Shown here one piece after another: positions 5,847 to 10,242 of a stretch of 10,242 nt of DNA. Below the pieces are notes generated by a model. It saw nothing but the letters and a program-made list of their open reading frames with translations. It made no database searches and was not told where the DNA came from. Where the stretch lies: positions 1-10,242 of the forward strand of contig JAYUOV010000232.1 in the NCBI GenBank assembly GCA_043760535.1, in the 5' to 3' direction. This stretch comes from JAZKFT01 sp043760535. GTDB taxonomy: Bacteria; Bacteroidota; Bacteroidia; Chitinophagales; Chitinophagaceae. Positions within the stretch are counted from its first letter, which is position 1; the number at the start of each line of letters is the position of its first letter. Both the position numbers and the translations under genes were made by a program.

Positions 5847-6539
5847 ATGACAAAGCAGATAAGTAATATTTTCATTGTTACAAGTTTGGTTTTGACGGTT
5901 GTCTTTACAGGTTGTTCTAATGCCGACCACAAGAAGATCACAAAAACAACCATCGATACGATAAAGGTTCAAACACCACCATTACCGAAACAGGACACCG
6001 TTGCTACTGTCAAAGAACTCGCTACAGCTTTGTTACTAAGCCAGAGCAAAGAGATTCGTGCAAGTAAAATGGCGAACAGGCCTTTCAATAAACTTGACTA
6101 CAACAAAGTAATCGCCTACGACTATCAGGGCGGTAAAGGTGAGGGAGTAATTAGTATCATTACGGATGGTAAACTTGCACCGACTGTAACACAAAAAAAA
6201 GAGTTGACACACAAACAAATTGACGGCTTAACAAATTACTTAGGAGCTAGCACAACCTATGGAGGTAACAAAGCGTTTTGTTTTGACCCACATTTAGGAA
6301 TAGTTTTTTACAAGTACAGCAAGGTGGTTGCATATCTTAATATTTGTTTAGAGTGCAACTACTTAAGTTCTTCAGTCAAAATACCTGCTACAGAAGTAAA
6401 GAAAATTAAAATCGGCGACGACTATGAATATCCTGCTGAGGGTTTTAGTAAATTGGGCAGACAAAAAATAAATTCCCTTTGTAAACAACTAAATTTTAGC
6501 CATTGTGCTGCTATGCTTGATTCAATGTATGATGAATAA
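5847..6539 (+). CDS. secreted lipoprotein with a C...CxxC pattern, function unknown
   Basis: Starting at the ATG at 5847, the product has 230 residues with a clear lipoprotein signal: Lys3, a hydrophobic run to 'LTVVFTGC' and lipidated Cys23. Two earlier in-frame ATGs (5814, 5823) would give an atypically long n-region containing Pro and Glu, so 5847 is preferred. After a Thr/Pro/Lys linker (about 24-55), the conserved-looking core begins near 'YNKVIAYDYQGGKGEG' (85-100). The most distinctive part is 'KAFCFDPHLGIVFY' (Cys145) followed by 'AYLNICLECNYL' (Cys167 and Cys170, a CxxC), then 'GFSKLGRQKINSLCKQLNF' near 199-217. This CF.PH.GIVFY / ICxxCN pattern is one I recall from uncharacterised Bacteroidota proteins. 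The three cysteines could bind a metal or form a redox pair, but this is inference. There is no obvious surface-export signal after Cys23. Confidence 0.75.
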   Translation: MTKQISNIFIVTSLVLTVVFTGCSNADHKKITKTTIDTIKVQTPPLPKQDTVATVKELATALLLSQSKEIRASKMANRPFNKLDYNKVIAYDYQGGKGEGVISIITDGKLAPTVTQKKELTHKQIDGLTNYLGASTTYGGNKAFCFDPHLGIVFYKYSKVVAYLNICLECNYLSSSVKIPATEVKKIKIGDDYEYPAEGFSKLGRQKINSLCKQLNFSHCAAMLDSMYDE

Positions 6540-6607
6540 TATAAACCTTCAACTAATAGGACACCAACTGGTCAATAATAATAACGATGGAGGCGATTAC
6601 ATATAAA

Positions 6608-6808
6608 ATGGATAAGTCTGTATGAAGAGGTATGACGCTTAAGGAGGCGGATGAAGAAATGCGGTACTACCGTTCTTACACCTGGAGATAAAGGTTGGAC
6701 ATTAGCTATTCTCTTACCAGTATTGCTTATAATTTTCCTCTTGATTCTCCTCTGCGGATGGATAAAACTATATGCAGTGCAGGTTCAAAAAAAAACGGGA
6801 AAAAATAA
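6608..6808 (+). pseudogene. decayed small protein of the 'MDKSV...YYRSLTPEERL' type
   Basis: Read in one frame, this stretch gives MDKSV, a stop (TGA 6623-6625), then 'RGMTLKEADEEMRYYRSYTWR', a stop (TAA 6689-6691), then 'RLDISYSLTSIAYNFPLDSP' continuing 'LRMDKTICSAGSKK' to a TAA at 6806-6808. The pattern MDKSV / EADEE..YYRS / (P)EERLD / a helix / R(M)DKT...R-K is one I recall for small Bacteroidota proteins of 70-100 aa encoded beside a nucleotidyltransferase, in a toxin-antitoxin-like pair. Since family-like residues resume in the same frame after both stops, substitution decay fits better than a frameshift. A different frame (6651-6836, 61 codons) is open and hydrophobic, with AAGGAGG just upstream. 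That AAGGAGG is explained by the Lys-Glu-Ala codons of the relic, so I prefer the pseudogene. Recognition is from memory only. Confidence 0.5.
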
Positions 6809-6881
6809 GTTCTTAAATTATGTTCATTCATATTAAAAATATCACTCTAAAAAAGCCGTCTTTTTCAACCACAATTTACTT

Positions 6882-6974
6882 ATTCTAAGAATCATCCATA
6901 TCAATCAAATTCTCAAAGCAAAAAAGATTACCGGAAGAAGAAAGGATATGGATGACATTAAATTTTTATCGTAA
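6882..6974 (+). pseudogene. C-terminal remnant of a nucleotidyltransferase-like gene
   Basis: In one frame the sequence reads 'ILRIIHINQILKAKKITGRR' followed by 'KDMDDIKFLS' and a TAA at 6972-6974. This matches the usual C-terminal ending of small nucleotidyltransferases (DUF6036 and MNT-like proteins), of the form 'hhs...Lh..K..tGR.KDl.Dl..L'. There is no start codon and no nucleotidyltransferase core upstream, because only about 70 nt separate it from the relic at 6608-6808. The bulk of the gene (usually 130-170 aa) appears deleted. The order, small protein then nucleotidyltransferase, is the order expected for the intact pair. Confidence 0.45.
6892..6955. repeat. 11-bp inverted repeat with a 42-nt spacer
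   Basis: TCATCCATATC (6892-6902) and GATATGGATGA (6945-6955) are perfect inverted copies. They sit inside the nucleotidyltransferase remnant, 3' of rocD. There is no T run after either arm, so terminator function is doubtful; they may be a structural feature of rocD's 3' untranslated end. Confidence 0.5.
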
Positions 6975-6983
6975 CAAGGAACC

Positions 6984-8219
6984 TTACTCCAATATTTTCA
7001 AACTCTTTTCTATAATTCCTATACATTCCATTATCTGATCTTTATTAATATTCAGTGGGGGGGCAAAGCGTATTTTGTCGCCGTGGGTAGGTTTTGCCAG
7101 CAGGCCGTTTTCCATTAGTGCCAGGCATAAATCCCAGGAGGCATCGGGGTTGCTATGTGTTATTACAATGGCGTTCAGCAGGCCACGGCCTCTTACCAGT
7201 TTTATAAATGGAGAATTGAGTTTTTCCAGTTCGCTGCGGAGCAACTGTCCCATAGATTCGGCATTGGCTACCATGTTTTCATCCTTTAACACCTGCAGGG
7301 CAGTAATGGCCACAGCACAAGCCAGCGGATTGCCGCCATAAGTGCTGCCATGTTCGCCGGGCTTAATGTTCATCATTATATAATCATCGCATAATACAGC
7401 GCTTACGGGCATGGTGCCTCCGCTAAGGGCTTTGCCAAGTATTAATATATCGGGGCGTACATTTTCGTGGTCGCAGGCCAGCATTTTTCCGGTACGGGCC
7501 AGGCCGGTCTGTATTTCATCGGCTATAAAAAGTACATTATTTTCGGTACAGAGCCTTCTTACCCCTGCCAAATAGCCTTCATCGGGTATTACCACGCCAG
7601 CTTCTCCCTGTATGGGTTCTACCATAAATGCCGCCACATTTTTATCCTGCAAGGCAGCTTCTAGTTGTATTAAGTCGTTATAATCCACCACATCAAAACC
7701 AGGCATAAACGGGCCAAATTGATTATAGCTGCTCGGGTCGGTAGAGGAGGAGATGGCGGCAAGGGTGCGGCCCCAGAAATTATTACGGGCAAAAATTACT
7801 TTGGCTTTGTTTTCTTCAATGCCCTTATTCATATAACCCCAGCGGCGTGCCAGTTTAATGGCTGTTTCGCCACCTTCCACACCAGTGTTCATGGGCAAAA
7901 CCTTATCATACCCAAAATATGAAGTGATATACTTTTCGTAATCGCCCAATATATTGTTATGAAAAGCCCTTGAAGTTAAAGTGAGTTTGCCAGCCTGTTT
8001 TACCAGGCTTTCGATAATTCGGGGGTGGCAATGACCCTGGTTTACAGCAGAATAGCCACTCAGAAAATCGAAATAACGTTTACCTTCAACGTCGTACAAA
8101 AAAACGCCTTCGCCTTTTTCTAGCACTACCGGCAGCGGATGGTAATTGTGGGCACCATATTGTTCCTCAAGTTGTAAATAATATTGTGTCTTCTCAGACA
8201 ATGAGATAGTCGTTTGCAT
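6984..8219 (-). CDS. rocD: ornithine aminotransferase
   Basis: This PLP enzyme transfers the delta-amino group of ornithine to 2-oxoglutarate, giving glutamate semialdehyde, and links arginine, proline and glutamate metabolism. The 411-residue product is collinear with eukaryotic OAT: 'GYSAVNQGHCHP' (55-66), 'PMNTGVEGGETAIKLARRWGY' across 109-129, 'FWGRTLAAISSSTDP' (148-162), 'FMVEPIQGEAGV' with Glu206 (equal to human Glu235), 'FIADEIQTGLARTG' with Asp234 holding the PLP nitrogen, Schiff-base Lys263 in 'LGKALSGG', 'GEHGSTYGGNP' (288-298) and Arg384 in 'IRFAPPL' (equal to human Arg413). The spacings Glu206-Lys263 (57) and Lys263-Arg384 (121) equal the human ones. The frame stays open to 8294, but the extra 25 residues form a hydrophobic, Phe/Tyr-rich leader not expected of a cytoplasmic enzyme; the ATG at 8219 begins 'MQTTISLSEKTQYYLQLEEQYGAHNY', given here in key words only as EEQYGAHNYHPLP. 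It appears monocistronic. Confidence 0.96.
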   Translation of the reverse strand: MQTTISLSEKTQYYLQLEEQYGAHNYHPLPVVLEKGEGVFLYDVEGKRYFDFLSGYSAVNQGHCHPRIIESLVKQAGKLTLTSRAFHNNILGDYEKYITSYFGYDKVLPMNTGVEGGETAIKLARRWGYMNKGIEENKAKVIFARNNFWGRTLAAISSSTDPSSYNQFGPFMPGFDVVDYNDLIQLEAALQDKNVAAFMVEPIQGEAGVVIPDEGYLAGVRRLCTENNVLFIADEIQTGLARTGKMLACDHENVRPDILILGKALSGGTMPVSAVLCDDYIMMNIKPGEHGSTYGGNPLACAVAITALQVLKDENMVANAESMGQLLRSELEKLNSPFIKLVRGRGLLNAIVITHSNPDASWDLCLALMENGLLAKPTHGDKIRFAPPLNINKDQIMECIGIIEKSLKILE

Positions 8220-8557
8220 AGCAGCTATAAGTTGTGTTGTAAAAAAATAAATAGTGAAAATTAGAAACAAGCAGTAGTTTGTAGAGAACTGCATTTTTTA
8301 GGTCGGGCTATAGGTAATGAGCCATGGGGTGATCCAGAAAGTCAAGGTTCTGACCGAGAAAATGTAATATGTAAGGCTGTAAAATGATAAAATCTAATTT
8401 GATTGCAAGATATTTATTTAAACCATCAATCCGAAGTCAAATTTTTAACTGAAAGAATTTTGTGGAAAAGAAATAAGCCGGTTTGTATTGTAAAAGGGGT
8501 GGTTTAGTTTTATTTCTTCACATTCTTTCCATTTTCCCACAAAAGAAAGAACTTTAT
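8220..8557. other. gene-free divergent regulatory region between rocD and rpmB
   Basis: rocD (-) and rpmB (+) diverge from this interval. I see no coding ORF; the open frames reaching in from both genes (to 8294 on - and 8483 on +) are unlikely N-terminal extensions. A credible promoter is visible only on the rpmB side (8558-8589). On the rocD side, no TTTG / TAnnTTTG pair with correct spacing was found. Confidence 0.6.
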
Positions 8558-8589
8558 TTTGGCAGTTTGGAATCAAACCAGCAAATTTG
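8558..8589 (+). promoter_or_regulatory. promoter of the rpmB-rpmG-DUF4295 cluster
   Basis: TTTG at 8558-8561 (-33 element) and CAAATTTG at 8582-8589 (-7 element, consensus TAnnTTTG, one mismatch) are separated by 20 nt, the normal spacing for the Bacteroidota primary sigma factor. The bases after it, CACTCCC, are the kind often seen at transcription starts behind this element. The leader to the rpmB ATG would be about 17-20 nt. Confidence 0.6.
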
Positions 8590-8611
8590 CACTCCCAAAA
8601 ATAAGGATGTT

Positions 8612-8848
8612 ATGGCCAGAGTATGTCAGGTTACAGGTAAAAAACCAATCACAGGTAATAAGGTTAGTCATTCTAACATAAAAACCAAACGCAAGTTTAA
8701 TCCAAACCTGCAAACCAAACGTTTTTTCCTTGCAGAGGAAGATAAATGGGTTACACTAAAGGTTTCTTCTGAGGCAATTCGTACCATTAATAAGAATGGA
8801 TTGTTTGTAGTGGTAAAAGAATTACGTGCCAAAGGTGTACACATCTAA
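8612..8848 (+). CDS. rpmB: large ribosomal subunit protein bL28
   Basis: bL28 binds 23S rRNA near the E site and L1 stalk base and is needed for subunit assembly. The 78-residue product begins 'MARVCQVTGKKPITGNKVSH', the family's N-terminal signature, followed by 'NIKTKRKFNPNLQTKRFF' and ends 'LRAKGVHI'. It has only Cys5, not the four-cysteine zinc site, so it is the zinc-free form. The frame is open to 8483, but the extra 43 codons cover the promoter and have no family match; the length with the start at 8612 is normal. It is the first gene of a cluster with rpmG, 57 nt downstream, and the DUF4295 gene. A 5-bp hairpin (TCTCC/GGAGA, 8858-8871) lies in the gap before rpmG. Confidence 0.97.
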   Translation: MARVCQVTGKKPITGNKVSHSNIKTKRKFNPNLQTKRFFLAEEDKWVTLKVSSEAIRTINKNGLFVVVKELRAKGVHI

Positions 8849-8905
8849 ACACACATTTCTCCAAAAGGAGAGCAGTATTTAATCGAATTTTAAAATTTTC
8901 ATATC

Positions 8906-9088
8906 ATGGCTAAGAAAGGAAACAGGGTGCAGGTGATTATGGAGTGTACCGAACACAAAACAAGCGGTATGCCCGGAACAAGCCGGTACATTACTACCAA
9001 AAATAAAAAAAATACACCAGAACGTTTAGAGTTAAAGAAGTTTAACCCCATTCTTAAAAAGGTAACTGTACACAAAGAAATTAAGTAA
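8906..9088 (+). CDS. rpmG: large ribosomal subunit protein bL33
   Basis: bL33 is a small 50S protein near the E-site tRNA. The 60 residues begin 'MAKKGNRVQVIMECTEHKTSG' with 'GTSRYITTKNKKNTPERLEL' and 'KKFNPILKKVTVHKEIK', all typical. Only Cys14 is present, so the paired-cysteine zinc ribbon is missing and this is the C-minus form, as for bL28 next door. The start has an A/T-rich leader (TTTTCATATC) without Shine-Dalgarno, normal for this phylum. It is in the same direction as rpmB and probably co-transcribed. Confidence 0.97.
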   Translation: MAKKGNRVQVIMECTEHKTSGMPGTSRYITTKNKKNTPERLELKKFNPILKKVTVHKEIK

Positions 9089-9091
9089 TAT

Positions 9092-9212
9092 GCGAATTTG
9101 CAAATGTACAAATCTGTAAATTACACGAGATACGTACGGTGACAAGAACAATACAATGTTTCTGTAGGCTCAATCACCTCATTTGCACATTTTCCACATT
9201 AATCACATTTTC
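9092..9212. repeat. 9-nt word repeats between rpmG and the DUF4295 gene
   Basis: The 136-nt gap holds a 9-nt periodic run at 9177-9212: CCTCATTTG, CACATTTTC, CACATTAAT, CACATTTTC. On the left, 9092-9118 carries related words, including the perfect palindrome ATTTGCAAAT (9096-9105). The tracts are noncoding and sit inside what should be one transcript. Confidence 0.6.
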
Positions 9213-9224
9213 AAAATAATATAG

Positions 9225-9398
9225 ATGGCAAAAGCAGCATCAAAAAACGCAAAGATTAAAGACGCAAAAGCAGCAGCTGACGCAAAAAACTGGACGAAAG
9301 TAATTAAAGCTGTACGCAGTCCCAAAACAGGAGCTTACACGTTTAAAGAGCAAATCGTTCATAAAGAAAAGGTCAAAGATTTCTTAGAAAGCAAATAA
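9225..9398 (+). CDS. DUF4295 small basic protein, probable Bacteroidota ribosomal protein
   Basis: This gene encodes 57 residues: an Ala/Lys-rich start 'MAKAASKNAKIKDAKAAADA' then 'KNWTKVIKAVRSPKTGAYTF' and 'KEQIVHKEKVKDFLESK'. This is the DUF4295 family, restricted to Bacteroidota and almost always beside rpmB and rpmG. Its size, high Lys content and position between ribosomal protein genes and ftsY point to a ribosomal component. I recall that a structure of a Flavobacterium ribosome showed an extra 50S protein named bL38 which I believe is this family; I could not check that. The ATG at 9225 has the leader AAAATAATATAG and no Shine-Dalgarno. A terminator begins 43 nt after the stop, so this is probably the last gene of the rpmB unit. 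Confidence 0.9.
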   Translation: MAKAASKNAKIKDAKAAADAKNWTKVIKAVRSPKTGAYTFKEQIVHKEKVKDFLESK

Positions 9399-9441
9399 AT
9401 CTGATTATCCGTTTGTGAAAACAACGGTTATTATAATATTT

Positions 9442-9477
9442 AAGCTGTCATGCCAATGGTGTGATGGCTTTTTGTTT
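9442..9477 (+). terminator. intrinsic terminator after the DUF4295 gene
   Basis: AAGCTGTCATGCC (9442-9454) pairs with GGTGTGATGGCTT (9458-9470) around a 3-nt loop. All 13 positions pair in RNA, four of them as G-U, and a T-rich tail (TTTTTGTTTT) follows. Because G-U pairs become A-C on the opposite strand, the hairpin works only for + strand transcripts. It separates the ribosomal protein unit from ftsY. Confidence 0.75.
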
Positions 9478-9484
9478 TGAAAAC

Positions 9485-9640
9485 AGGTCATTGCGTCAAT
9501 CGTTATTGGTCATTGTATCAATAGTTAAGGTGCGTTTACAATAATTGTTTAACAAACGGCTATTGCAAACTCGCTATTTTTGATTGTTGGCAAAAAGCAA
9601 ATGACCTATAGACTCAATGACCCATTGACCAATAGTTGAC
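9485..9640. repeat. scattered GGTCATTG / CAATGACC words upstream of ftsY
   Basis: GGTCATTG occurs at 9486-9493 and 9508-9515, and its complement CAATGACC at 9615-9622, with near copies at 9600-9607 and 9624-9642 (ATTGACCAATAG, TTGACC). The arms do not nest into one hairpin; they look like remains of a short-word array on both sides of the ftsY promoter. Confidence 0.5.
9575..9582 (+). promoter_or_regulatory. candidate -7 element of an ftsY promoter
   Basis: TATTTTTG is a perfect match to the Bacteroidota -7 element TAnnTTTG. The -33 region is weak (ATTGTTTAAC at 9544-9553, slightly too far). With the terminator at 9442-9477 just upstream, a separate promoter for ftsY is expected; the leader would be about 85 nt. 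Confidence 0.45.
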
Positions 9641-9673
9641 CAACATCGTTTTACATTTAAAATAAAATTCTTT

Positions 9674-10242
9674 ATGGGCTTCTTTGATAAACTATTTGGA
9701 AAAAAAGAAAAGCAGACACTGGATCAAGGACTTCAAAAAACCAAGGAAGGGTTTTTTACAAAAATTTCAAAAGCCATAGCAGGTAAAAGCACGGTGGATG
9801 AAGAAGTGCTGGATAACCTTGAGGATGCCCTTGTAAGTGCCGATGTGGGCATAGAAACCACCGTGGCCATCATAGAAAAAATAGAGCAGCGGGTAAAAAA
9901 AGATAAATACCTCGGCACATCCGAACTCAATAATATCCTGCATCAGGAGATGCAATCTGTATTGGTAGATTCACCAGACGGACTTTCTGTAGGCTTTAAC
10001 CTGGAAGGTATGCCAAAGCCCTATGTGCTACTTGTTGTAGGTGTAAATGGTGTGGGTAAAACCACTACTATTGGCAAACTGGCCCATCAGTTCAAGCAAG
10101 CCGGCAAATCGGTATTGTTGGGTGCGGCAGATACTTTTAGGGCTGCGGCTGTAGACCAGCTAACTATTTGGAGCGAAAGAACCGGGGTGCCAATAGTAAA
10201 ACAACCCATGGGTAGCGACCCTGCTGCTGTAGCCTTTGATGC
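9674..10242 (+). CDS. ftsY: signal recognition particle receptor FtsY (3' end outside the window)
   Basis: FtsY is the membrane-associated GTPase that receives SRP-ribosome complexes and delivers them to the Sec translocon. The 189 visible residues begin 'MGFFDKLFGKKEKQTLDQGL', a short N-terminal amphipathic start without the long acidic A domain of E. coli. The N domain follows (about 20-100; 'FTKISKAIAGKSTVDEEVLD', 'EDALVSADVGIETTV'). The G domain begins with 'PYVLLVVGVNGVGKTTTIGK', whose P-loop GVNGVGKT is at 123-130, and then 'LLGAADTFRAAAVDQL' (148-163, the DTFRAAA motif of SRP GTPases). 'GSDPAAVAFD' is the last visible piece. The GVNG(V)GKTTTIGKLA form distinguishes FtsY from Ffh. It lacks an in-window stop because it runs off the end. 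It follows the ribosomal protein cluster, a common linkage in this phylum. Confidence 0.97.
   Translation, partial: MGFFDKLFGKKEKQTLDQGLQKTKEGFFTKISKAIAGKSTVDEEVLDNLEDALVSADVGIETTVAIIEKIEQRVKKDKYLGTSELNNILHQEMQSVLVDSPDGLSVGFNLEGMPKPYVLLVVGVNGVGKTTTIGKLAHQFKQAGKSVLLGAADTFRAAAVDQLTIWSERTGVPIVKQPMGSDPAAVAFD

Larger units (their letters stand above)
6540..6983. other. 440-bp interval with degenerate coding relics
   Basis: Between the lipoprotein stop and the 3' end of rocD there is no intact gene I can support. It contains the two relics listed separately (6608-6808 and 6882-6974) and an 11-bp inverted repeat. No intrinsic terminator with a T-tract is evident for the lipoprotein gene or, on the other strand, for rocD. 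Confidence 0.5.

Noticed and set aside
6651..6836. 61-codon + strand ORF with an AAGGAGG just upstream and a hydrophobic middle (candidate small membrane protein)
   Set aside because: The AAGGAGG is too close to the ATG and is accounted for by Lys-Glu-Ala codons of the overlapping relic in another frame. The relic's family-like words are more specific than a hydrophobic run. Shine-Dalgarno use is weak in this phylum, so the motif carries little weight.
8220..8294. 25-residue hydrophobic leader on rocD (possible signal peptide)
   Set aside because: Ornithine aminotransferase is cytoplasmic in bacteria and the second ATG at 8219 matches the family start; the leader is Phe/Tyr-rich and comes from AT-rich spacer.
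8483..8611. 43-codon N-terminal extension of bL28
   Set aside because: It spans the promoter elements at 8558-8589, and bL28 starts at MARVCQVTGK.

Overview
The window reads as a piece of a Bacteroidota chromosome, most likely from the Chitinophagaceae or a close relative. The indicators are a SusD/RagB nutrient-uptake lipoprotein, the DUF4295 small protein in a cluster with ribosomal proteins bL28 and bL33 followed by ftsY, AT-rich leaders without clear Shine-Dalgarno sites, and promoter-like TTTG / TAnnTTTG elements. The lineage is inferred from gene content and sequence style; no database search was possible.

Layout. 1-1432 (+) is the 3' part of a SusD-like gene, closed by a strong intrinsic terminator. 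1803-2654 (-) encodes an unidentified outer-membrane beta-barrel protein. A gene-free, partly GC-richer stretch follows (2655-3152). 3153-3926 (-) is dapF (diaminopimelate epimerase, lysine and peptidoglycan precursor synthesis). Its start codon is abutted by a tandem array of 14-nt units, a 'GAGACGCCA' palindrome and a repeat-like intergenic block. 4182-5057 (-) is a uridine-phosphorylase-type nucleoside phosphorylase. 5224-5294 (+) is tRNA-Cys(GCA) with a terminator. 5359-5790 (+) is a four-helix membrane protein of unknown role. 5847-6539 (+) is a secreted lipoprotein of unknown function with a C...CxxC arrangement.

The 6540-6983 interval holds what looks like a decayed two-gene module: a small 'MDKSV...EADEEMRYYRS' protein gene with two in-frame stops, then a C-terminal scrap of a nucleotidyltransferase-like gene. 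6984-8219 (-) is rocD, ornithine aminotransferase, with all key PLP-site residues.

The right end is a translation and protein-targeting block on the + strand: rpmB (8612), rpmG (8906), a DUF4295 protein (9225), a terminator rich in G-U pairs, then ftsY with a probable promoter of its own, running off the window at 10242.

Functionally this is mostly core metabolism and translation, with two lineage-restricted envelope proteins. The less ordinary parts are intergenic: three kinds of short-word repeat arrays (14-nt, 9-nt and scattered GGTCATTG words), a palindromic element, and the degenerate module upstream of rocD's 3' end. I found no convincing complete novel system; the decayed module and the repeat arrays are the best leads.
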